A stretch of 64,000 nt of DNA from a candidate division SR1 bacterium (GTDB taxonomy: Bacteria; Patescibacteriota; Gracilibacteria; Absconditabacterales; Absconditicoccaceae), in assembly GCA_026397475.1 (NCBI GenBank), contig JAPLUT010000008.1:88179-152178 (forward strand), given 5' to 3'. Shown here piece after piece: positions 11,600 through 21,311 of this stretch. Position 1 is the stretch's first letter, and each line of letters starts with the position of its first letter. The notes beneath the pieces are model-generated. The model saw only the letters and a program-made list of their open reading frames with translations, was not told where the DNA came from and did no database searches. Made by a program: the position numbers and the translations under genes.

Positions 11600-12151
11600 A
11601 TGAAATTAGATGTATCTGAAATCAAAAAAAATACCATCCTCGAAATCGATGGTCAGTTATATAAAGTAGTTGATTTTGCTTTTATGCAAATGCAACAAAG
11701 ACAGGGAAGCTACAGCTTTAAGATGAAGAATCTTATTACGGGTGGAGTACAGGCATTCACGTATAAGTCTGGAAGCGTTATCGAAAAAGGTGATGTTATC
11801 ACGAAAAATGCTATCTTCTTGTACAAGGCAGGAGATACGTATACTTTCATGGAAAATGATACAGGCGATATGCACGATCTCAATGAATCTATGGTTGATG
11901 ATATAACTGGATATCTTAAAGAGAATATGGATCTTTTTGTTATGGTCTACAAAGGGAATGTGATCAGTGTTATTTTACCACCCACGGTTCCATACAAGAT
12001 TATAGCAACTGTTCCAGGAGTAAAATGAGACAGAGCACAAGCAGGAAAAAAACCAGCTACAATAGAAACCGGCATGGAAATAATGATTCCTCTTCACAAA
12101 AACGAAGGAGATATGATTACTTTAAATACAGTTACTTGAGAAACTAATTAA
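11600..12151 (+). CDS. efp: Elongation factor P
   Basis: The 183-residue protein has the three-domain EF-P layout and ends in the conserved GDRAQAGKKPATIETG region and a final TGETN. EF-P relieves ribosome stalling at polyproline. Its domain I loop, which normally reads PGKG with a modified Lys (or Arg) at the tip, reads MQQRQG here; aligned by the following KxKNL, the Lys position is Gln with Arg next to it. TGA encodes the Gly of GDRAQ and of TGETN. It is followed by a clear terminator. No modification gene (epmA, earP, ymfI) is visible in the window. Confidence 0.92.
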
Positions 12152-12161
12152 AATATATAAG

Positions 12162-12189
12162 AAAAAAAGAGACGGATGTCTCTTTTTTA
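12162..12189 (+). terminator. Rho-independent terminator of efp
   Basis: The stem AAAGAGAC/GTCTCTTT with loop GGAT is followed by a T-run, 11 bases after the efp stop codon. Confidence 0.8.
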
Positions 12190-12201
12190 AAAATACAAAA
12201 A

Positions 12202-13104
12202 CTATTTATTCTGGGTGAATACTTTTATATTCCATTTCCCTTCGGGGAGAGAATTTCCTATGATCCATGGATTCAATTTTTTAACTTCGAAATATCAAAG
12301 ATTATTTCTTCTTGCTCGATCCGCAAGATCAGTGGTTTGTTTTATGTTCATGCTTTTAGTTACAAAAGGGCTATAGCTACCTCCAAGTCTATCACGATCA
12401 AAGAAGTCATACTTATGCTCTCGTACATACTTCATTGCCAGCAATCTAAACACATATCTTGAGGTTTCATTATTCAACCAGAGGTCGTAGAAGTTATTTG
12501 TGTACTGTGATTCTAAACTATTTTGTAGCCCATTTTCACCTCTATTGTAGGCGGCGGCCACTAGTGTCCGCTTGTTGAATTGCTTGCCTAAGTCTTTGAA
12601 ATATAGCATGGCCGCCGCCGTAGACTTAGCGACATCAAATCTTTCATCTACAAATTCATTCACGACAAGTCAGTATTTTTTAGCAGTGTCCGGCATAAAT
12701 TGCCAAAGTCCAGCTGCCCCAGCAGAGCTGCTTACATTTTCCCTTAACGCGCTTTCTATGACAGGGATATATTTTAAGTCATCAGGGAGACCTGCCTTTT
12801 GGAGTTCTTTTTCTATCATTGGGACAATCAGATTCCATCTTTTATAGATGATAATAAATTGAGCTTCATTGACTTCAAGCAACGCTACCTCTCTATCAAA
12901 TCTTTCAATATTCAAAGCATATCTTCACTGTTTAGGCATCAATTCACCAGCAAATGAGAGCTGGGCATTTGTACTAATTGATCATTTATTCCCACTTACT
13001 AGAAAGATGATTATAAGTAAAAAAGCGATAACAATAATAATTCTCCAAAACAATTTTTTGTTAGCATAATATTTTTGTATCTGTTCTCGCATTTTTTTAG
13101 ACAT
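12202..13104 (-). CDS. Membrane-anchored lytic transglycosylase (SLT/MltD type)
   Basis: The 300-residue product has one N-terminal membrane helix (about residues 18-36) and an SLT domain with the catalytic Glu in YIPVIESAL, then SSSAGAAGLWQFMPDTAKKYG and AAYNRGENGL, all standard for peptidoglycan lytic transglycosylases. It would cleave glycan strands in the periplasm with 1,6-anhydro product formation. The TGA at 12295-12297 is not the end: reading through gives LNPWIIGNSLPEGKW, a typical family tail, and a TAG at 12202. It is divergent from the downstream kinase gene with 104 bases between starts. Confidence 0.88.
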
Positions 13105-13208
13105 AAGATAAAAGACATAAAATATATACTAACTGTGAAGTCTTTTTCAAATACAAAAATTTTGTTTACTCTTCACGGTAAATTATTATAGTCAGGACTA
13201 ATGCCTTT

Positions 13209-13778
13209 ATGTTCATTACTGATAATATGTTAATTATATGAATCACATGAACTCTTGGTGCAGGGAAATGAACAATTGTAGAATATCTTGTAAAAAAGAA
13301 ATTATTTCAATATTTTTCTGTGAGGTCTTTTTTAATTCAAGAAATAGAAAAAAGGGGCTTGCCTGTAAATAGAGATAGTATGGTTATGGTTGCAAATGAT
13401 CTTCGTGCAAAATACGGTGCTTCCTATATCATAGAACAATTGTACCAACAAGCAGAAAGTATTTGAAAAGATGCAATCATTGAAAGTATCAGAACTCTCG
13501 GAGAAGCTCAATCACTCCAAAATAAATGAAATTTCCATCTCTTTGCGATTGATGCAGATCCCAAAATTAGGTATGAAAGAATAATTCTCAGAGCAAGTGA
13601 AACTGATAAAATATCTTACGAGGAGTTTCTTATGAATGAAAAAATAGAGATGGAAAATCCCGACCCCGCAAAACAGAATATCGCTAAATGCATGGGACTT
13701 GCACAACATATCTTGATTAATAACTGAACTTTTGACCAGTTATATGAGCAGATAGAAACAGAGATACATAAATTTTAA
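13209..13778 (+). CDS. P-loop nucleotide/metabolite kinase (AAA_18-like)
   Basis: The 189-residue protein has the P-loop GTLGAGKGT near residues 14-22, in which two glycines of the surrounding GITGTLGAGKG are TGA. The fold and length resemble dephospho-CoA kinase and deoxynucleotide kinase relatives: RSFLIQEIEKRG after the P-loop, then DAIIESIRTLGEAQSL and HLFAIDADPKIRYERI, the usual segments before the lid. The substrate is not determined; a dephospho-CoA kinase role is possible. ATG 13227 is an alternative start that places the P-loop closer to the N-terminus, as in most relatives. Confidence 0.7.
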
Positions 13779-13889
13779 ATTTACAATTTTGAATTTGAAA
13801 TTTAAAAACATAGTTATTGCAAGAGGTTTTAAAATTGTAAACTCACTTGTCCACGAAGGTGGAAAATTTTAAATTGTAAATTATGCTCC
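13779..13889. repeat. AT-rich intergenic repeat
   Basis: The gap contains AATTTTGAATTTGAAATTT and later AAATTTTAAATTGTAAATT, with TTTAAAATTGTAAA between them, as in the other repeat-filled gaps. No terminator or gene is seen. Confidence 0.5.
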
Positions 13890-14480
13890 ATGAGAATCCC
13901 TATCGGTATTTCAAACCGCCATATCCATCTCTCTTTAGGAGATGCAGAAAAATTATTTTGACCAGGATATCAATTTAAAAAGCTAAAAGATATTTCACAG
14001 CCAGGGCAGTTTGCAGCTGAAGAATCCGTAACATTACAATGACCAAAATGAAAAATAGAAAGAGTGAGATTCGTAGGACCAACTAGAAAAACTACCCAAG
14101 TAGAAATTATGCTTGGTGATAATTTTGTTTTGGGGATCAATGCTCCTATCAAAGTATCAGGAGATACCAATGGTTTGGAATATATAAAAATTATCGGACC
14201 TGTGGGTGAAATTTATGGCCCTTTCGCATTAGTCGCAGAAAGGCACTTACATTGTACTGTTAAAGAGGCTCAGGAGATGGGAATCAAAAACGGAGATATG
14301 ATAAAATTGCATGTCTGATGAATCAGAGGAGTAGTATTCGAAAATGTAGCAGTAAGAGCAAGAGACGATTATGCATTAGATTTTCATATCGATATCGAAG
14401 AAGCAAATGCTGCTTGAATTAAGACAGGAGATCGAGCAGAAATGAAAATCAGTGAACAGTGAACAGTGAAGAGCGAATAG
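13890..14480 (+). CDS. pduL: PduL-type phosphate acyltransferase (phosphotransacetylase)
   Basis: The 196-residue protein matches the PduL family nearly end to end: ISNRHIHLS near the start, QPGQFAAEE, VGPTRKTTQVEI, LGINAPIKVSGD, AERHLHCT and HIDIEEANAAGI near the end. The His residues of RHIHLS and RHLHC are the zinc ligands. PduL swaps phosphate and CoA on acetyl or propionyl groups, so it can link acetyl-CoA to acetyl phosphate and ATP. Two TGA codons follow LHV and give the glycines of GGIRG. The last ten codons (SEQGTVKSE) come from a GTGAACAGTGAACAGTGAA repeat that seems to have replaced the native end. It precedes the patatin gene by 62 bases. Confidence 0.88.
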
Positions 14481-14542
14481 TGTGGGTATTTTTTTTATTA
14501 ATAAATACTTCCCATTATTTTTAATTATTAATTATCTTTTTT

Positions 14543-15304
14543 ATGGAAGAAAAAAAGTATACTCTAGTAATTTCATGATGATGAGTCAGGGGATTCTATG
14601 CTCTTGGAATTTTAAAGTGATTAGAAGAGCTATGATATAAAGATAGGATAGAAGCGATATATGGAGTAAGTGCTTGAGCGCTTGTAGGAAGCTATCGGGC
14701 TGCAGGATATTCGGCACAAAAGATTTATGATATGTTCTTTTCTTCTCGTGCTTTTGGATTTTCTTCGATAAATATTCTTTCTAGAGATAGTTTATTGAGG
14801 CTCAATTATTTAAAAAAAGATTTCGCGCAAGATCTACCCAAAGATATTTCTGAACTTAAAATAAAAACATATATCTGAACTACAGATACGAATACAGGGA
14901 CATTTCTTTTGTTTGATAGGGGGGATTTATCGACTATACTTCTTGGAAGTATGTCTATCCCATGAATATTCCCAGTTGTGCCGTATGAAACACACGTCCT
15001 CATGGATGGTGGCGTGACAAACAATTTCCCTGTTGAATTTGCAAAAACGCAATATCCTAACAACGAAATTATCGGTATAGCACTCAATAAATTCAAAGAA
15101 AATCAAAAAATAAAAAACATATTTGATAATCTTTCTGTCTCATTGGAAATTATGATGAGGCATCATACTATAGAAAATATGTGAGGCATAAAGCATCTTT
15201 TTTATAAAGAGCTTCCTGTAAATGTAATGGATACTCGTAAAAAACATATGACTGCAGCATATCTCCAAGGATATGAAGATTGTCTAGCGCATTTCAAACA
15301 GTAA
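14543..15304 (+). CDS. Patatin-like phospholipase
   Basis: The 253-residue protein has every patatin signature: oxyanion-hole glycines SGGGVRGFYALG at residues 11-22, the nucleophile Ser in GVSAGAL (GxSxG), and the catalytic Asp in MDGGVTNNFP. Family members are serine acyl hydrolases acting on membrane lipids by a Ser-Asp dyad. TGA supplies two glycines of the oxyanion loop and the second Gly of GVSAG, so the enzyme would be dead without recoding. No signal peptide is evident; it could act on host or own lipids. It converges with nrdG, whose stop codon is 5 bases away on the other strand. Confidence 0.92.
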
Positions 15305-15308
15305 TTAG

Positions 15309-16019
15309 CTATTTTCTAATCTCGCAATGCTGGACATGGTGTTCAGCAATTTTTTTAAATGCTTCGAGTTCCTCGTCATCAAATGGAGTTCCTCAAAAAT
15401 TCGGGTCGAGGGTATTTCCGCCGATATAATTCTGAAGGTAATAATGTTTCGCGCCTCTGATGTAGACCGCCATATTTTCAATATCCTCCGCGGTATGCAT
15501 ACCCTTTATTACGGTAGTTCTATATTCAAAATCTATCTTGCTTTCCAACAATATTTGCAATAATTTTTGATAACTATTATAAAACTCTGGTTCCTGATGG
15601 ACGCCAATTGCTTGTTCGTAAACATGGAGCGAGTGTTTCAAATCTACCGCAACATAATCCAAAATTTTATCCTGGATCATTCTTTCTACGATACGATAAT
15701 CTCTCCCGTTGGTATCCAACTTGACTAGAAATCACATCTCTTTTATTCTCTTAACAAAGTCATAGAGGTCACTCCAAATTGTTGGTTCTCAACCACAGAT
15801 ACTAACTCAATCTAGGAGTCACTTTCTTGTTTTTAGAAAATTAAAAAATGCTTCTTCAGGAATCAAATCATTTTGAAACAGCAGCATTTTTTCAGGCAAA
15901 ACACATTCGGGATTATGACAAAAATGACAGCGGAAATTGCATCACTGAGTAAAGACTACACAAGCAATTTTGCCAGGGTAGTCTATCATTGTAGATTGTT
16001 GTATTCATGCAATTTTCAG
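15309..16019 (-). CDS. nrdG: Anaerobic ribonucleotide reductase activase (radical SAM)
   Basis: The 236-residue product has the radical SAM cysteine triplet in CNFRCHFC, preceded by IDYPGKIACVVFTQG, the usual N-terminus of this activase group. It would use a 4Fe-4S cluster and S-adenosylmethionine to place the glycyl radical on class III reductase. The first in-frame ATG lies at Met11 (15987-15989); homologues start ten residues earlier at a KIAGIQ segment, which here follows a CTG (16017-16019), so a CTG start is proposed. A TGA after DPNF adds a further conserved-looking 15-residue tail. It is the last gene of the nrdD cluster. Confidence 0.85.
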
Positions 16020-16054
16020 CGGTGATTCATAAAAAATAAAAATAGGTTTGTTTC

Positions 16055-16185
16055 TAATTTTTGTCCTCCTTTTTAAAGGAGGAGGTATCCGCATTTCGCG
16101 GATGGAGGATTTGAGAACAATTGTCTTACAAATCCCTCTGCCTTCGGCTTCTCCCTTTACAAAGGGAGACAAAACATTAGTAAAA
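16055..16185. repeat. Dispersed repeat with CCTCCTTTTTAAAGGAGG and CTCCCTTTACAAAGGGAG palindromes
   Basis: Two palindromes about 75 bases apart flank GGAGGATTTGAG and AAATCCCTC segments. A second copy with the same order is at 22782-22892, and a fragment at 44824-44840. Confidence 0.75.
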
Positions 16186-16207
16186 TTCCAAATTAGAGAT
16201 AGTTTTT

Positions 16208-17188
16208 TTATTTCTCAAACCTCAAAAAGTATTTTTTCGGTCTCATTTCTCTTTCCAAGATTACTTTTCGTTCAGCATCAACCTCAGAAAGTCTTTTCAT
16301 ATCTTTACCGTCCATAAAAAGAGGATCTACAATTCTACTTTTACAGAAAAGATGATAGTCAAAATCATTGGGATCATTCTTGTAAGGAAATGTATTATTC
16401 ATTCCTTGCCAATAGATATTCAATTGTTTATCACTTTCAATATGAGCAGTAATCTTTTCTAAGACTTGTTGATCGGTCGTATAAAACTCATCGGCATGGA
16501 GATATCATTTTTTCAATGCATATCTTAGGCAATCTCCAACGGTCTGGTGCATGGCTGCAGATTCTATGCCAGAATAATATGAGCTATTCATTTTGTAAAA
16601 TAGTTCCGCATACTTCTTTGCAAATTCCAAATCAGTAAATATCCACTTTTTATCTTGTATAATAAGATGCTCTAAGAGAGCAGAAATTTCTTTAGAGGAA
16701 TGGGTAGTATAATGAAAAGCGGTTCTCAAAGAATAGTCTATTCTATCCGCGCAGAGATCAGGCAATACTGTTTCTTTCAAGGGAAAATGTGAATCATCGA
16801 TAATATAGTCGATATCTAATCCATACTTTTGTAAGATATTAGGGATATCTGTTTTTTTGATAAATGTTTCAAAAATATTATCTTGATGCTCTTGTTTGTA
16901 ATCTCACTCGTCAAAAACATAATCTAGACAATGAGAAAATGTCCCATGAGAGATATCATGAAGTAATCAGGCTATCTGTTCTTCGATCGACGCTCAGTAT
17001 TTCTTCAATAATAAATATACGCCCAAGGAATGTTCAAAACGTGAATGATCTCAATTAGGAAAATAGGGTTCAGTATATCCTGTTTGACTAATTCACTTCA
17101 ATCTCTGCATCGCAGAGCTATTTATAAGATCAATAATTACTGGTTCTTCAATTTCAAAATCCCCATAAATAAGATCCTTATAGAGCAT
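16208..17188 (-). CDS. HD-domain phosphohydrolase (dNTPase-like)
   Basis: The 326-residue protein has the HD signature of the dGTPase/YdhJ-type group: AMQRLKGISQTGYTEPYFP then HSRFEHSLGVYLLLKKY, LLHDISHGTFSH (the HD pair) and LCADRIDYSLRT (second Asp region). Such enzymes remove triphosphate or phosphate from (deoxy)nucleotides. It lies between the glycyl-radical protein and nrdG, all on the minus strand with gaps of about 85-190 bases, so a role in balancing dNTPs made by the anaerobic reductase is a reasonable inference. Several glycines, including ones in QRLKGIS and LLHD surroundings, are TGA. Confidence 0.8.
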
Positions 17189-17272
17189 TATATTTTTACA
17201 GTAAATAAAAAGACAGTATTCAGAAATATATTCTACTGCCTCATCATTTTTTTATTGTTTTTTTATATCTTC

Positions 17273-17494
17273 TTATTCACATCCACAAGATACAAATGCC
17301 ATTTCTGGAGCGAATTGTCTTACAAATGTTGAGTTAGCGCTCTTTCCTTCTTCAAAATACTTTCTACTATAAAATTCTGATTTTTTACCGATGTTGTATT
17401 GGCTTACGGGTCTAAGATATCCCATTACACGAGTGAATACTTGACATGGAGTTCTGTGAATTTCTTGTCCGTCTTTGTTGAAGAATGATTGCAT
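17273..17494 (-). CDS. Separate glycyl-radical domain of class III ribonucleotide reductase
   Basis: This 73-residue protein contains CQVFTRVMGYLRPVSQYN and GKKSEFYSRKYF, which match the glycyl-radical end of class III reductases (RVxGYLRPV; the Gly is the radical site). In most NrdD proteins this piece is the C-terminus of the large chain. Here the large chain ends 60 bases earlier with TAA, and another in-frame TAA lies in the gap, so simple readthrough cannot join them. The start ATG follows the second stop by five codons. It also holds a CGCE tail. The likely role is to dock on NrdD as a separate radical-bearing subunit, comparable in principle to GrcA/YfiD for pyruvate formate-lyase. Confidence 0.75.
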   Translation of the reverse strand: MQSFFNKDGQEIHRTPCQVFTRVMGYLRPVSQYNIGKKSEFYSRKYFEEGKSANSTFVRQFAPEMAFVSCGCE

Positions 17495-17554
17495 GGCGAC
17501 AAAGGGTTATAAAGTTAAAAAAGAATTCCAACATTTAACGCTCAACATTACTTT

Positions 17555-19765
17555 TTAATTATGTATCTGCTTCTCGGTAATGATTCTCATCTTATCTGGA
17601 TCTGAAGTATGTTTCTTCCTAAGATCAACATTAAACTTATCTCATGCATATCAGATTTCTTTATCACACTTTGGACAGTAATCATGCTCTCCTACTACGT
17701 ATCCATGTTTTGGACAGATAGAGAATACCGGAGTGATAGTGACATAAGGAAGTTGATAGTTCTCTATAACTTTTTTGACGAGCTGTTTACATGCTTGTGC
17801 GTCTGACACTCTTTCTCACATATAAAGATGAAGTACTGTTCCTCCTGTATATTTACATTGTAATTCGTTTTGCTGTTCAAGTGCTTCAAAAGGATCGTCT
17901 GTATATCCTACAGGAAGCTGAGTAGAATTGGTATAATACGGAGCATCATCTGTTCCTGCTTGAATAATATTTGGAATTTGTTTTTTATCTTCTTTTGCAA
18001 ATCTATAGGTAGTTCCTTCTGCAGGTGTTGCTTCAAGATTATATAAATTTCCTGTCTCTTCTTGATACTCTTTAAGTTTTTCTCTCATAAAGTCTAATAT
18101 CTCCATTGCGAATTTCTTACCTACTTCAGTAGAAATGTCTTCCTTTCCATTGGTAAAGTTTTGAATGGCTTCATTGAATCCATTGAGACCGATAGTTGAG
18201 AAGTGGTTTCTGAATGAATGAAGGTATCTTTTTGTATACGGATAGAGTCATGCATCTAATCGTTTTGTAATCTCTTTTCTTTTGAGTTCAAGTGATATTT
18301 TTGCCAAGTTCATAAGATAGTGGACTTGTTCTTTGAATCATTTTAAATCTTCTTTGAAGTTGTATCCGATTCTTGCCATATTTATAGTCACTACTCCGAT
18401 AGATCACGTCATCTCTGCAGATCCAAAAAGTCCTCATCATCTCTTTTCAAGCTGAGTGAGATCAAGCTGTAATCTACAGCACATTGATCTTACTGCTCCT
18501 GGTTTATACGCGTCTGGGTTATCTACTTTTTTTACATTTCCATCTTTATCTTTGGTCACTTTGAATTGTGATCCTACAAAGTTTTGGAAATATGGGATTC
18601 CGTATTTTGCTGTCATTTCAAATAATGCGTCGATATCTGGATCATTTCGTGGAAAATCTTTAGTTACATTATAGGTTGGGATAGGGAAAGTAAATACTGA
18701 TCCTGTCCAATCTCCTGCAGTATATACTTCGATAAGGACTCTATTGATGAGCTTCATCTCTTCTTGAAGTTCGCTAAATTTTTTATGGTAATATCATTTT
18801 TCTATCCCTCAAAGCATAAGAGATTTTTCTTTGAGATCCTCAGGACAAGTCCAATCTAGCGTGATGTTTGTAAATGGTGTCTGTGTTCCCCAACGCGAAG
18901 GAACATTCAATCCAAAAACAAAATTCTGAAGTTGTTGTTTTACATATTTATATGTCTTATTGTAGATATATTCTTTTTTCTCTTTTTCAGTAGGAAATTG
19001 AGCGTTTGAAGCCTTCATGTCTGCTTCTAATTCAGTTGTGAATACATGCACAAAAGGAGCTAGATAGGTATCGAAAGATGAGAATGCTTGAGCTCCAGCC
19101 CATTCATTTTGAAGTGTTCAGAAAAAGTTAATCATTTGGTTTACTGCTGCTTGAAGATTTTTTGGTGGAGATGATTGTACTCTATTCGTCAATCCATTAA
19201 ATCATTCTTCAAGAAGCTGTCTTAAACTTCGTCATGCACAGTATCCAGAAAACATATCTAGATCATGAATGTGATAATCTCAGGTTCTGTGTGCGGTTCC
19301 TACTTCTGTAGGGTAGACATGACTAAGCCAGTAATTAGCAATTACCTTTCCTGAGATATTAAGAATAAGTCCTCAAAGAGAATATCACTGATTACTATTC
19401 GCGTTTACTCTCCAATCACTTTGGTCGAGATATTCATCCATAGTTTTTGCTACTTCGACAACAACATTTTCTTGTGCTCTCGATTCAGATCTTTTTTGGC
19501 GATACAAGATGTATGCTTTTGCTACAGTATCATGCCCTTCTTTTATCAATACCTGTTCCACGGTATCCTGGATGATTTCTATGTTAGGGATTTCATTCCC
19601 TGTCTTTTTCTCAACCTCTTTTCCTACTTTTTTTGCAAGACTAGATACGTCTTTAAAGTCTGTTCCTCCGACCGCTTCTACAGCACGCTTGATCGCATGT
19701 TCTATTCTGCTGATATCAAAGTCAACAATCGCTCAATTTCTTTTCCTTAGTTTGTAGATAGCCAT
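17555..19765 (-). CDS. nrdD: Anaerobic ribonucleoside-triphosphate reductase, large chain
   Basis: The 736-residue protein starts with an ATP-cone (about residues 4-95; IVDFDISRIEHAIKRAVEAVGG), the allosteric nucleotide-binding module, followed by the class III barrel. The C-terminal part carries zinc-type pairs CPKH and CPKC. The chain stops after a 30-residue tail (ending TEKQIHN) and lacks the glycyl-radical motif expected right after the zinc site; that motif is in the next small gene. It makes dNTPs from NTPs without oxygen. Many glycines are TGA. Two NrdR-box-like sites lie about 185-235 bases upstream of ATG 19765. Confidence 0.92.
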
Positions 19766-19827
19766 CACGTATATATATGTAATAATTAAAACGAATGAAG
19801 AATGAACAATAAAGAATGAATAATCCC

Positions 19828-19860
19828 TCGGGACAAGTGTTGGTATTTTTTTTTATATAA
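19828..19860. repeat. Dispersed repeat CCCTCGGGACAAGTGyTGGTATTTTTT, copy 1
   Basis: The 33-base string is preceded by GAATGAATAAT and followed by an A/T tract. An almost identical copy is at 24377-24409, where it runs into a coding frame. The string TGTGGGTATTTTTTTTATTAATAAATAC at 14480-14508 may be a degraded third copy. Confidence 0.65.
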
Positions 19861-19950
19861 ATAATATTTTTCCGACATTATTAATTATTCATTATTAATT
19901 TTTAATTACATTTTGTTTGTTATTTACAATTCTTTGAAAATACATCAAAT

Positions 19951-19966
19951 ATACAATATCTTGTGG
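19951..19966. promoter_or_regulatory. NrdR-box-like site 1
   Basis: ATACAATATCTTGTGG matches the NrdR consensus core CwATATwTwG at nine of ten positions. It is upstream of nrdD, the expected target. Confidence 0.45.
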
Positions 19967-19983
19967 TGTTTGAAAAAAGGTAG

Positions 19984-19999
19984 CCACTATATATAGTAA
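19984..19999. promoter_or_regulatory. NrdR-box-like site 2
   Basis: CCACTATATATAGTAA contains a perfect CTATATATAG core palindrome. It is 33 bases (about three helical turns) from site 1, the paired arrangement usual for NrdR. Confidence 0.5.
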
Positions 20000-20195
20000 G
20001 TGCTAAACATTGCAATGGAAAAATCATTAAAAAAAATACCAGGGAAAATCTATATTTTAAGCACAGATTTCGATGATATTTTTTAGGATTGATAATTTAC
20101 TCACTATGTTCGCGTAATATACTTCGTATAATTAGCTTCCCGTAATTTACTATTAATAATTACATCCAAAGGATAAATTACGCCCAAAGGGCATA

Positions 20196-21179
20196 CTACA
20201 TTGAATATAACTTTTCAATAAATGCAGTCTCTAGATATGGATTATTCAATGTTCTTTGCTTCCTTACAAGTTCTTCATCTCAAATCATTCCAGCTTTATG
20301 TGCTGCAAGGATAACGATAGCCTGGTCCTGAAGTTGGCTCCATCATGAGCAGCTGAATCCTATTTTTTTGCCTTCATAATAAAATTCTATTCTTCCTTTG
20401 ATTTTAAATCTTGTATCTTCACTATATTCTTTGTTGTCTAAGAGGGCAAAAAGATCTTTTTGAGTAGCAAATTTCAGGTATTTATGTCCTTTTGTTCAAA
20501 ATTCCTCATCTTCATCTTTTAAAATATCACCAGTTCCCATCTGACGTCTTTCTTTCATTATCCCATCTACAGAAAGAGTTATAAACCCCGCTGTTTTTCT
20601 TGGATTATAGGGTTGCTCTGGAATCGACTCAGGAAAAGTTTCCCCGAGTTTTAGAAATTTTTGAACAACTTCTCCCGCCTTTTCAAAGAGACGTTCTATT
20701 TTAGAGTTAAGTATTTCTTCTAGTTCATGGGGTAAGGTTTGTTTTGAAAAATAATAACTTTCTTCTAGATCAAAAAAAACTTTTAGGTCTTTATCACTAA
20801 TAGACGGAAGATATTCGGTTCCATGATCTAAAAAATACGTAGCAAGAAAGTCCCATTCATTGGCTGTTAGCAATTCATGGGTGTCGTGATATTTGTTGAA
20901 GAGTTTAATCGTTATTTGGTTCTCAATATTTATTATTATTTTTTTATAGTGTTCTACTTCTGCTCATACATAATGAAGAGAGTCTATTCATATTTTTAGT
21001 GTTTTTATATGTGACATAAGGTCTTCAAGAGGAGAATTAAGAAGAGCGTCTTTTCATTCGTTAGTAGTAAATATTTTTAAAACAGTACTCAGAGCATTAG
21101 TATTTTCTGAATATTTTTTGGTGTTGACTCTAGTCATGTTATCTTCTAGTGGGGCACCATTGTCTTTTGGTGTTAGCAT
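20196..21179 (-). CDS. Hypothetical protein, 327 residues
   Basis: The frame is complete from ATG 21179 to TAG 20196 with six or so TGA glycines. The N-terminal half is helical and charged, rich in Glu, Lys and Asn; the C-terminal half has a mixed composition with FYYEGKKIGFSCSGWSQLQ and AIVILAAHKAGMIGDEELV segments. No signal peptide or membrane helix is seen and I recognise no family. ATG 21137 is an alternative start. It sits between pyk and the nrdD regulatory region in the same orientation, but the 430-base gap to nrdD argues against one operon. Confidence 0.7.
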
Positions 21180-21257
21180 GCGGTTTTTCAGGGTATAAAA
21201 AAGTGATACCATATATAAACATTTGGTCTATAATGTCAAGACTAGTGAATTCAGAAA

Positions 21258-21297
21258 TAAAAAAAATCCACTCTCGAAGAGCAGACTTTTTAAAATT
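21258..21297. terminator. Terminator-like hairpin after pyk
   Basis: On the minus strand the stem TCTGCTCT/AGAGTGGA (with G-T pairs) around TCG ends in a T-run. It lies 15 bases past the pyk stop. Confidence 0.45.
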
Positions 21298-21311
21298 TAA
21301 AATTATTTCTA

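Larger units (their letters stand above)
19766..20195. other. Gene-free stretch upstream of nrdD with repeat and regulatory sites
   Basis: The 430-base gap holds a dispersed CCCTCGGGACAAGTG repeat (19828-19860), a long AT-rich part with ATTATTCATTATTAATT strings, two NrdR-box-like palindromes, and near 20150-20195 a run of CCAAAGGATAAATTACGCCCAAAGGGCAT with short direct repeats. I see no gene here on either strand. Confidence 0.6.

Noticed and set aside
17495..17554. Readthrough or frameshift joining NrdD to the small glycyl-radical protein
   Set aside because: Both frames are in phase but two TAA codons lie between them, and TAA is not recoded in this lineage; neither simple suppression nor one indel would join them.
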